NCBI GenBank assembly: GCA_016182805.1 | Contig: JACPFV010000033.1 | Location: 26,364 to 90,363, forward strand | Reading direction: 5' to 3' | Length of the DNA: 64,000 bases | DNA from: Gammaproteobacteria bacterium | GTDB taxonomy: Bacteria > Pseudomonadota > Gammaproteobacteria > Nevskiales > Nevskiaceae | Shown here: piece after piece, positions 57,430 to 64,000 of the stretch | Numbering within the stretch: the stretch's first letter is position 1 | Layout of the letters: the number at the start of each line of letters is the position of its first letter | Notes under the pieces: model-generated | What the model saw: only the letters and a program-made list of their open reading frames with translations | Databases searched by the model: none | Told to the model about the DNA's origin: nothing | Translations under genes and position numbers: made by a program

Positions 57430-57969
57430 TCACTTGCGGAACGGGAAGCTGAAGGCCTCGAGCAGCGCCTTGCCTTCCTCGTCCGTCCTGGCGGAAGTGG
57501 TGATGGTGATGTTCATGCCGCGGATCGCGTCGACCTTGTCGAACTCGATCTCCGGGAAAATGATCTGCTCGGTGATGCCGAAGTTGAAGTTGCCGCGGCC
57601 GTCGAAGCCGCGCGCCGAGATGCCGCGGAAGTCGCGGATGCGCGGCAGCGCGATGTTGATCAGGCGCTCCAGGAACTCCCACATGCGCTCGCGGCGCAGC
57701 GTCACCTTGACGCCGATCGGGAAGTTCTCGCGCACCTTGAACGCGGAGATCGCGATGCGCGTCTTGGTGACGACCGGCTTCTGGCCGGCGATCGCGGTCA
57801 TGTCGGACACCGCGTGCTCGATCACCTTGCGGTCGGCCGTAGCCTCGCCCACGCCCATGTTGAGCGTGATCTTGGTGATGCGCGGCACCGCCATCGCGTT
57901 GCAGTTCAGCTTCTTCTGCAGCGCCGGCGCGACGGTCTTGCGGTAATGCGTTTGGAGATTGGCAGTCAT
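57430..57969 (-). CDS. rplE: 50S ribosomal protein L5
   Basis: A 179-residue L5, which binds 5S rRNA. Conserved stretches are [18 protein letters not shown] and [20 protein letters not shown]. Confidence 0.98.
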   Translation of the reverse strand: MTANLQTHYRKTVAPALQKKLNCNAMAVPRITKITLNMGVGEATADRKVIEHAVSDMTAIAGQKPVVTKTRIAISAFKVRENFPIGVKVTLRRERMWEFLERLINIALPRIRDFRGISARGFDGRGNFNFGITEQIIFPEIEFDKVDAIRGMNITITTSARTDEEGKALLEAFSFPFRK

Positions 57970-57986
57970 GGCGTTTTATCCTGGGC

Positions 57987-58322
57987 TCAGCGGTCCACCA
58001 CTTCGCCGTTGGACTTGAAGTAGCGCACCTTGTGGCGCTTCTCGCCCTCGCCCACGAACTTGAAGCCGACGCGATCCGCGCCGCCTTCCTTGCCCTTGTT
58101 CGGGTTCCACAGCGCGACGTTGGAAACCTGGACCGGCATCTCCTTTTCGATGATGCCGCCGGCCACGCCGAGCTGCGGGTTGGGCTTCTGGTGCTTCTTG
58201 GCGATATTGAGGCCATCGACGATCACGGTGCCGTTGTCGAGCACGCGCGTCACTTTGCCGCGGCGGCCCTTGTCCTTGCCCGTGATGACGACGACTTCGT
58301 CGTCCTTGCGAATCTTGTTCAT
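57987..58322 (-). CDS. rplX: 50S ribosomal protein L24
   Basis: A 111-residue L24 with the KOW motif [20 protein letters not shown] at the start and [17 protein letters not shown]. An assembly initiator of the 50S subunit. Confidence 0.97.
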   Translation of the reverse strand: MNKIRKDDEVVVITGKDKGRRGKVTRVLDNGTVIVDGLNIAKKHQKPNPQLGVAGGIIEKEMPVQVSNVALWNPNKGKEGGADRVGFKFVGEGEKRHKVRYFKSNGEVVDR

Positions 58323-58334
58323 GGTCGCTCTGCC

Positions 58335-58700
58335 TTACAGGACCTCGGGCGCCAGCGACACGATCTTCATGAAACGGTCGCGCAGCTCGCGGGTCACAGG
58401 TCCGAAAATGCGGGTGCCGATCGGCTCCATCTTGTTGTCGATCAGTACCGCGGCGTTCGAGTCGAAACGGATCGCGGAACCGTCGTTGCGGCGGATCGGA
58501 AACTTGGTGCGCACGACAACGGCGTCGTGCACCTCGCCCTTCTTCACCTTGCCGCGCGGAATCGCGTCCTTGATCGTCACCTTGATGACGTCGCCAACGT
58601 GCGCGTAGCGGCGGTAGGTGGATCCCTTGACCTGGATCACCTGCACCACTTTGGCGCCGCTGTTGTCGGCGGCGATCAGATAGCTTTCTTGCTGGATCAT
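58335..58700 (-). CDS. rplN: 50S ribosomal protein L14
   Basis: A 121-residue L14. It starts [20 protein letters not shown] and ends [12 protein letters not shown], both typical of the family. Confidence 0.98.
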   Translation of the reverse strand: MIQQESYLIAADNSGAKVVQVIQVKGSTYRRYAHVGDVIKVTIKDAIPRGKVKKGEVHDAVVVRTKFPIRRNDGSAIRFDSNAAVLIDNKMEPIGTRIFGPVTRELRDRFMKIVSLAPEVL

Positions 58701-58703
58701 GGC

Positions 58704-58991
58704 TTACACCTGTGCGGCCGCAACCGGGCCCTGCGCCTTCTCCAGGACCTGCACCAGCTTCCAGTTCTTGGACTTGGCCAGCGGGCGGCATTCCTGGATG
58801 GAGACGAGGTCGCCCTCGTTGCACTGGTTCTGCTCGTCGTGCGCCTTGAGCTTGGTCGAGCGGCGCAGCAACTTGCCGTACAACGGGTGCCGCACCTGGC
58901 GCTCGACCAGCACGGTGATGGTCTTGTCCATCTTGTTCGATACCACGCGGCCGACGACCAGACGGCCCTGCGCTTCAGTCTTCTCGGTCAT
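58704..58991 (-). CDS. rpsQ: 30S ribosomal protein S17
   Basis: A 95-residue S17 with the OB-fold motif [20 protein letters not shown]. The C-terminal tail after LEKAQGPVA is a few residues longer than in E. coli. Confidence 0.97.
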   Translation of the reverse strand: MTEKTEAQGRLVVGRVVSNKMDKTITVLVERQVRHPLYGKLLRRSTKLKAHDEQNQCNEGDLVSIQECRPLAKSKNWKLVQVLEKAQGPVAAAQV

Positions 58992-58993
58992 GG

Positions 58994-59197
58994 TTACGCC
59001 TTCGTCTGCCGCTGCAGCACGGTCTTCACGCGCGCGATCTTGCGCTTGACCTCACCCAGAAGTGAGGACTTGTTCAACTGGCCGGTGGCGTGCTGCATGC
59101 GCAGGTTGAACTGCTCCTTGCGCAGCGCCGCCAATTCGTCGTTCAGCTCCTGGGCGCTCTTGGCGCGCAGGCCCTTGGTGTATTCGGCAGTCTTCAT
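58994..59197 (-). CDS. rpmC: 50S ribosomal protein L29
   Basis: A 67-residue two-helix L29 with [17 protein letters not shown]. Its ATG overlaps the rplP stop (TAATG) by one base. Confidence 0.97.
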   Translation of the reverse strand: MKTAEYTKGLRAKSAQELNDELAALRKEQFNLRMQHATGQLNKSSLLGEVKRKIARVKTVLQRQTKA

Positions 59198-59610
59198 TAC
59201 ATGATCGTCCGGTTGACGAACGTGGTCTTGACCGGCAGCTTGGCGCCGGCCAGGCGGAACGCCTCGCGCGCCTCGGCCTCGGTCACGCCTTCCAGCTCGT
59301 AGAGCATGCGGCCGGGCTGCACCTTGGCCGCCCACCACTCGACGTTGCCCTTGCCGGAGCCCATGCGCACTTCCAGCGGCTTCTTCGTCACCGGCACGTC
59401 CGGGAACACGCGGATCCACAGCTTGCCGCCGCGCTTGATGTAGCGCGTGATGACGCGGCGCGCGGCCTCGATCTGGCGCGCGGTGACGTGCGCGTGCTCC
59501 AGCGTCTTCAGGCCGAACTCGCCGGAGCTCACCTTGGTGCCGGTGAGGTCCAAGCCGCGGTTGCGGCCCTTCTGCTGCTTGCGGTATTTGGTTCGCTTTG
59601 GCTGCATCAT
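59197..59610 (-). CDS. rplP: 50S ribosomal protein L16
   Basis: A 137-residue L16. It starts [19 protein letters not shown] and has [20 protein letters not shown]. It helps shape the A-site tRNA region. Confidence 0.98.
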   Translation of the reverse strand: MMQPKRTKYRKQQKGRNRGLDLTGTKVSSGEFGLKTLEHAHVTARQIEAARRVITRYIKRGGKLWIRVFPDVPVTKKPLEVRMGSGKGNVEWWAAKVQPGRMLYELEGVTEAEAREAFRLAGAKLPVKTTFVNRTIM

Positions 59611-59633
59611 GGCAGCGTTCTCCTAGCCTCTTT

Positions 59634-60335
59634 TTAAGCCGTCGCCTCGGTCGCCGCGCCGGACTCGTCCTTCTTGCCGTGCGGACCACCGTGGTCGCCT
59701 TCGAACTGCTCGCCGTGGAACACCCACACCTTGACGCCGATCACGCCGTAGGTGGTCTTCGCCTCGGCGAAGCCGTAATCCACGTAGGCACGCAGCGTGT
59801 GCAGCGGCACGCGGCCTTCGCGGTACCACTCGACGCGCGAGATTTCGGCGCCGTTCAGGCGGCCGCCGACCTGCACCTTGATGCCGCCCGCGCCCAGGCG
59901 CATCGCGTTCTGCACCGCGCGCTTCATCGCGCGGCGGAACATGATGCGGCGCTCGAGCTGCTGCGCGATGCTCTCGGCGATCAGCTGCGAGTCGACCTCC
60001 GGCTTGCGGATCTCCTCGACCGAGATGTGCACCGCGTCGGGCTTCAGGCCCATGCGCGCGGCGACTTCGCCGCGCAGCTTCTCGATGTCCTCACCCTTCT
60101 TGCCGATGACGATGCCGGGACGCGCGGTGTGGATGATGACGCGCGCCGACTTCGCCGGGCGCTCGATGCGCACGCGCGACACGGAGGCGTTGGCCAGCTT
60201 GGTGCGCAGGAAATTGCGCACCGCGATGTCCTTGTTCAGGTTTTCGCCGTAAGTCTTGCGCTCGGCGTACCAGTTGGACGTCCACTGCGTGGTTACGCCC
60301 AGACGGAAACCATACGGATTGACTTTGTGACCCAT
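59634..60335 (-). CDS. rpsC: 30S ribosomal protein S3
   Basis: A 233-residue S3. It starts [18 protein letters not shown] and has a type II KH domain with [20 protein letters not shown]. The C-terminal domain has [15 protein letters not shown] partners and ARRV-like basic segments ([20 protein letters not shown]). Confidence 0.98.
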   Translation of the reverse strand: MGHKVNPYGFRLGVTTQWTSNWYAERKTYGENLNKDIAVRNFLRTKLANASVSRVRIERPAKSARVIIHTARPGIVIGKKGEDIEKLRGEVAARMGLKPDAVHISVEEIRKPEVDSQLIAESIAQQLERRIMFRRAMKRAVQNAMRLGAGGIKVQVGGRLNGAEISRVEWYREGRVPLHTLRAYVDYGFAEAKTTYGVIGVKVWVFHGEQFEGDHGGPHGKKDESGAATEATA

Positions 60336-60346
60336 GTCCTGCTCCG

Positions 60347-60679
60347 TTATTCGTCCGCCACGCGGATCGTGATGTGCGCGGTGGGCTTGAGGATGCGGTC
60401 CGCGCGCCCCTTGGCGCGCGGGCGGATGCGCTTCAGAACAGGGCCCTGGTCGACGAAGATCTCGCGCACCTTCAGCTCGTCCACGTCGGCACCGTTGTTG
60501 TTCTCGGCGTTGGCGATGGCCGACTCCAGCACCTTGCGGATCACCGCGGCGGCGCGCTTGTTCGAGAACTTCAGGATGTTGAGCGCCTGCTCGACATTCT
60601 TGCCGCGCACCTGGTCCGCCACCAGCCGCGCCTTCTGCGGCGACAGTCGGACGAATTTAAGAACGGCCTGCGTTTGCAT
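60347..60679 (-). CDS. rplV: 50S ribosomal protein L22
   Basis: A 110-residue L22. [20 protein letters not shown] and the hairpin [19 protein letters not shown], which lines the exit tunnel, are present. Confidence 0.98.
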   Translation of the reverse strand: MQTQAVLKFVRLSPQKARLVADQVRGKNVEQALNILKFSNKRAAAVIRKVLESAIANAENNNGADVDELKVREIFVDQGPVLKRIRPRAKGRADRILKPTAHITIRVADE

Positions 60680-60691
60680 GGTCGTGCTCCT

Positions 60692-61006
60692 TTAGGCCTT
60701 CGGCGCCGGCGCAGGCGTCGAGGTGGCGGCCTTCTTGTCGCCGCCGCCGGCGGCGCCGTGGCCCTTGAAGGTGCGCGTGGGCGAGAACTCGCCGAGCTTG
60801 TGGCTGACCATGTTCTCGGTGATGAACACCGGCATGTGCTGCCGGCCGTTGTGCACCTGGAGGGTCAGGCCGACCATGTCGGGCGTAATCATGGAGCGGC
60901 GCGACCAGGTCTTGATCGGCTTCTTGACGCGGGCGGACTGCACATCGGCCACCTTCTTCGCCAGGTGGTGATCGATGAACGGGCCCTTCTTGAGTGAACG
61001 GGACAT
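60692..61006 (-). CDS. rpsS: 30S ribosomal protein S19
   Basis: A 104-residue S19. It starts [19 protein letters not shown] and has [20 protein letters not shown]. The tail ([20 protein letters not shown]) extends about 12 residues beyond the E. coli protein. Confidence 0.97.
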   Translation of the reverse strand: MSRSLKKGPFIDHHLAKKVADVQSARVKKPIKTWSRRSMITPDMVGLTLQVHNGRQHMPVFITENMVSHKLGEFSPTRTFKGHGAAGGGDKKAATSTPAPAPKA

Positions 61007-61015
61007 GGTCGTTCC

Positions 61016-61846
61016 TTACTTCTGATGACGCGTGCGCACGATGAAGCGTTGCGTACGCTTGTTCTTGCGGGTCTTGAGGCCCTTGGCCTTCTGGCCCCAC
61101 GGGCTGACCGGGTGCGGGTTGCCCTGGCCGGACTTGCCTTCGCCGCCGCCGTGCGGATGGTCGACCGGGTTCATCGCCAGGCCGCGCACGGTCGGACGGA
61201 TGCCCTTGTGGCGCTTGGCGCCGGCCTTGCCCCACTGGCGCAGGTTGTTCTCTTCGTTGCTGACCTCGCCGATCACGGCGCGGCAGTCGGCGTGGATCTT
61301 GCGCATCTCGCCGGAGCGCAGGCGCAGCGTGGCGTAATCGCCCTCGCGCGCGACCAGCTGCACCGCGGCGCCGGCGGAACGCGCCAGCTGCGCGCCCTTG
61401 CCCGGGCGCATCTCCACGCAGTGGATGCTGGTGCCGACCGGCACGTTGCGCAGCGGCAGCGCGTTGCCCGGCTTGATCGGCGCGTCGGAGCCGGACTGCA
61501 CGGCGTCGCCCGCCTTCAGGCCCTTGGGCGCGATGATGTAGCGGCGCTCGCCGTCGGCGTAGCACAGCAGCGCGATGTGGGCGGTGCGGTTCGGGTCGTA
61601 TTCGACGCGCTCGACCTTGGCCGGAACGCCGTCCTTGTTGCGCTTGAAGTCGATCAGCCGGTAGTGGTGCTTGTGGCCGCCGCCCTTGTGGCGCGTGGTG
61701 ATATGGCCGTGCGCGTTGCGCCCGCCGGTCGAATGCTGGCTGTCCAGCAGCGGCGCGTACGGCTCGCCCTTCCACAGGTGCGCGGTGCTCGGGCGCACCT
61801 GGAAGCGGCGGCCCGGCGACGTCGGTTTCATGTTTTGCAGTGCCAT
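61016..61846 (-). CDS. rplB: 50S ribosomal protein L2
   Basis: A 276-residue L2. The C-terminal region holds [17 protein letters not shown], including the conserved His needed for peptidyl transfer. The N-terminal part has [19 protein letters not shown]. Confidence 0.98.
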   Translation of the reverse strand: MALQNMKPTSPGRRFQVRPSTAHLWKGEPYAPLLDSQHSTGGRNAHGHITTRHKGGGHKHHYRLIDFKRNKDGVPAKVERVEYDPNRTAHIALLCYADGERRYIIAPKGLKAGDAVQSGSDAPIKPGNALPLRNVPVGTSIHCVEMRPGKGAQLARSAGAAVQLVAREGDYATLRLRSGEMRKIHADCRAVIGEVSNEENNLRQWGKAGAKRHKGIRPTVRGLAMNPVDHPHGGGEGKSGQGNPHPVSPWGQKAKGLKTRKNKRTQRFIVRTRHQK

Positions 61847-61861
61847 GACTCGCTTTCCTTG

Positions 61862-62182
61862 TTACGGCGCCGCGGCGCCGCCGGTGAAGTCGATCTGCTG
61901 GCCCTCGGCCAGCGTCACGTACGCCTTCTTCCAGTCGGAGCGCCGACCCGGGCTGCGCATGCCGCCCTTGTTCTTGCCCTTGACGTTGAGCGTGCGCACG
62001 CCCGTCACCTTGACGTTGAACAGCTTCTCGACCGCGACCTTGATCTCCGGCTTCTGCGCGTCGCGCAGAACCTTGAACACCACCTGGTTGTTCTTCTCGG
62101 CCACGCGGGTGCTCTTCTCGGAGACCAGCGGCGCGAGCAGGATGGCGTGCAGACGGTCCGGCCCCAGGGAAATATTCTTCAT
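61862..62182 (-). CDS. rplW: 50S ribosomal protein L23
   Basis: A 106-residue L23 with [20 protein letters not shown] and [20 protein letters not shown]. It docks trigger factor and SRP at the tunnel exit. Its ATG overlaps the rplD stop (ATGA). Confidence 0.97.
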   Translation of the reverse strand: MKNISLGPDRLHAILLAPLVSEKSTRVAEKNNQVVFKVLRDAQKPEIKVAVEKLFNVKVTGVRTLNVKGKNKGGMRSPGRRSDWKKAYVTLAEGQQIDFTGGAAAP

Positions 62183-62784
62183 GACAGCCACTTCTCCAGC
62201 TTCTTGACCGCCTCGGAGGTCATCAACACCTTCTCGCGGCTCAGCAGCGCCACCGGGTTCAGGCCCTCGACGTCGGTCACTTCGACCGACGGCAGGTTGC
62301 GGGCGGACAGGAACAGCTTCTGGTCCACCTCGTGGGTGACGATCAGGATGTCGCCGGCACCCATTTCCTTGAGCTTGCCGAGCAAGTCCTTGGTCTTGGG
62401 CGCGTCGACCGCGAAGCTCTCGGCCACGATCAGGTGGCCCTGGCGCGCCAGCTCGGACACGATCGCGCGCAGTGCGCCGCGGTACATCTTGCGGTTGACC
62501 TTCTGGCTGTGGTCGCGCGGCACCGCGGCGTGGATCACGCCGCCGCCGCGCCACAGCGGCGAGCGGATCGAGCCGGCGCGGGCGCGGCCCGTGCCCTTCT
62601 GCTTCCACGGCTTCTTGCCGCCGCCGGACACTTCGCCCTTGGTCTTCTGCTTCTTGGTGCCGGCGCGCGCGCCGTTCATGTAGGCGACCACGACCTGGTG
62701 CACCAGGCCCTGGTTGAATTCCGCGCCAAACACCGCGTCGGAGACGGCGAGCTTGGCCTTGCTGTTGTGCAGTTGGATATCCAT
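62179..62784 (-). CDS. rplD: 50S ribosomal protein L4
   Basis: A 201-residue L4 with the tunnel loop [20 protein letters not shown] and [14 protein letters not shown]. In E. coli L4 also represses the S10 operon. Confidence 0.98.
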   Translation of the reverse strand: MDIQLHNSKAKLAVSDAVFGAEFNQGLVHQVVVAYMNGARAGTKKQKTKGEVSGGGKKPWKQKGTGRARAGSIRSPLWRGGGVIHAAVPRDHSQKVNRKMYRGALRAIVSELARQGHLIVAESFAVDAPKTKDLLGKLKEMGAGDILIVTHEVDQKLFLSARNLPSVEVTDVEGLNPVALLSREKVLMTSEAVKKLEKWLS

Positions 62785-62799
62785 GGTTTCAGTCCCCGG

Positions 62800-63435
62800 T
62801 TAACGCACCGTGGGCTTGATGATGACGTCGGCGCCCTTGGCGCCGGGCACCGCGCCCTTGACCAGGAGCAGGCCGCGCTCGGCGTCGACCCTGACCACGG
62901 CCAAGTTCAGGATGGTTTCGCGCTCCGCACCCATGTGGCCGGCCATCTTCTTGCCCTTCCACACCTTGCCGGGCGACTGGCGCTGGCCGATGGCGCCGGG
63001 CATGCGGTGCGACAGCGAGTTGCCGTGCGTGGCGCGGCCGCCGCCGAAGCTCCAGCGCTTCTGCCAGCCGGCGAAGCCCTTGCCGATGCTGATGCCGGTG
63101 ACGTCCACGGCCTTGACGCCGTTGAAGATGTCCACCTTGACCTCGGCGCCGGGCTTGAGGTCCTTGCCCTCGCCGCCGTTCAGGCGGAACTCGTAAAGAG
63201 CGCGGCCCGGCGCGACGCCGGCCTTCTTGTAGTGGCCGGTCAGCGCCTTGGTGACGCGCGACGGCTTCTTCTCGCCGACGGCGACCTGCACGGCGTTGTA
63301 GCCGTCGGTCTCCACCGTCTTGACCTGGGCGACGCGGTTGGGCGCGCACTCGATCACGGTCACGGGAACGGCGGAGCCGTCCTCCATGAACACGCGAGTC
63401 ATGCCCGCCTTGCGGCCTACGATTCCAAGTGCCAT
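62800..63435 (-). CDS. rplC: 50S ribosomal protein L3
   Basis: A 211-residue L3. It starts [16 protein letters not shown] and has the loop [20 protein letters not shown] followed by [15 protein letters not shown]; the Gln of IGQ is the usual methylation site. Confidence 0.98.
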   Translation of the reverse strand: MALGIVGRKAGMTRVFMEDGSAVPVTVIECAPNRVAQVKTVETDGYNAVQVAVGEKKPSRVTKALTGHYKKAGVAPGRALYEFRLNGGEGKDLKPGAEVKVDIFNGVKAVDVTGISIGKGFAGWQKRWSFGGGRATHGNSLSHRMPGAIGQRQSPGKVWKGKKMAGHMGAERETILNLAVVRVDAERGLLLVKGAVPGAKGADVIIKPTVR

Positions 63436-63445
63436 GTGGGTCCCC

Positions 63446-63763
63446 TTAGCTCAGCTTGATCTGCACTTCCACGCCGGCCGGAAGGTCGAGCTTGGAAAGG
63501 GCATCCACGGTCTTTTCGGTCGGGTCCACGATCTGCATCAGCCGCTTGTGCGTGCGGATCTCGTACTGGTCGCGCGCCACCTTGTCGGCGTGCGGCGAGG
63601 TCAGGATCGTGTAGCGCTCCTTGCGGGTCGGCAGCGGGATCGGCCCGCGCACGACCGCACCGGTGCGCTTGGCGGTCTCGACGATCTCCCGCGCCGACTT
63701 GTCGATCAGGCGGTGGTCGAAAGCCTTGAGCCGGATGCGGATGGACTGGTTAGTCGCGGCCAT
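63446..63763 (-). CDS. rpsJ: 30S ribosomal protein S10
   Basis: A 105-residue S10 (NusE). [20 protein letters not shown] and [20 protein letters not shown] are typical. It is the first gene of the S10 operon, 103 bases after tuf. Confidence 0.98.
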   Translation of the reverse strand: MAATNQSIRIRLKAFDHRLIDKSAREIVETAKRTGAVVRGPIPLPTRKERYTILTSPHADKVARDQYEIRTHKRLMQIVDPTEKTVDALSKLDLPAGVEVQIKLS

Positions 63764-63813
63764 GCTCTTACTCAGTTAGTGATGCTTAAAGAACGAACGC
63801 TTTTTCCGAAACT

Positions 63814-63833
63814 GCCGGCCACGGATGGCCGGC
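63814..63833. repeat. GGCCAYGGATGGCC hairpin repeat, copy 4
   Basis: GCCGGCCA (63814-63821), CGGA loop, TGGCCGGC (63826-63833), preceded by CTTTTTCCGAAA as in the copy at 54545. It lies in the tuf-rpsJ gap. Confidence 0.7.
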
Positions 63834-63866
63834 GCGTTTACATGGATGTAAGCCGAAACCGTAAAC

Positions 63867-64000
63867 CTAAGCCAGGATCTTGGTGACGACGCCGGCGCCG
63901 ACGGTCTTGCCGCCCTCGCGGATGGCGAAGCGCACGCCCTGCTCCATCGCGATCGGGTTGATCAGCTCGACCGTCATCTGGATGTTGTCGCCCGGCATCA
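63867..64000 (-). CDS. tuf: Elongation factor Tu, C-terminus (partial)
   Basis: The last 44 codons of tuf; the gene continues past the right edge. The visible part contains [20 protein letters not shown], then [18 protein letters not shown] and stop, which is the EF-Tu domain 3 end. It lies upstream of rpsJ as in most proteobacteria. Confidence 0.97.
   Translation of the reverse strand, partial: MPGDNIQMTVELINPIAMEQGVRFAIREGGKTVGAGVVTKILA

Overview
This is a visibly GC-rich chromosome segment from a gammaproteobacterium. Gene order points to the Nevskiales/Xanthomonadales side of the class: pilS with a PP0621-family gene next to sucCD, the miaB-phoH-ybeY-corC-lnt block, uvrA-MFS-ssb, FadE-type acyl-CoA dehydrogenase, a DUF1302 outer-membrane protein, and a TonB operon with DUF3450 and two ExbB and two ExbD proteins. 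The taxon is inferred from content and order only. No tRNA, rRNA, CRISPR array, transposase or phage gene was seen, and no stretch longer than about 300 bases lacks a gene.

Layout. 1-350: 5' end of pilS and a small PP0621-type gene, divergent from sucC-sucD (440-2590). 2697-6868: glutamine-dependent NAD synthetase, then bamD divergent from rluD-pgeF. 6914-11623: fadE, an atypical short-chain dehydrogenase and glpD, a lipid/glycerol-phosphate group. 11785-16566: tandem paralogous PAS-HAMP chemoreceptors. 16570-21818 (minus): HlyD/MacA-like adaptor, LolD-like ATPase, two MacB/FtsX-like permeases and a CPBP protease that probably starts at CTG. 21871-29507 (minus): DUF2461, lnt, a broken corC, ybeY, phoH, miaB, then ssb and an MFS transporter. 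29636-32503: uvrA. 32520-40456 (minus): DUF1302 porin-like protein, an oligopeptide-type ABC importer with one ATPase, and an EamA transporter. 40541-49848 (minus): a TonB energising operon (DUF3450, ExbB with periplasmic domain, ExbB, ExbD, ExbD, TonB, TPR) with a TonB-dependent receptor upstream that has its own promoter and terminator. 50050-64000 (minus): the continuous tuf-S10-spc-alpha ribosomal block from rplQ back to the 3' end of tuf.

The most unusual material lies between genes or cuts across them. (1) A 265-bp nested inverted-repeat element fills the gap between exbB and exbD in the TonB operon, running from the stop codon of one to the start of the other. (2) A CACAGAG-type palindromic repeat occurs twice; one copy encodes most of the signal peptide of the ABC binding protein. 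(3) A short GGCCAYGGATGGCC-like hairpin recurs four times between genes. (4) Heptanucleotide GATTCCC-like arrays occur at three places, one forming the PhoH C-terminus. (5) corC has lost about 36 codons and its frame, although its neighbours are intact. (6) The TonB-dependent receptor has a terminator-like hairpin at the start of its leader.
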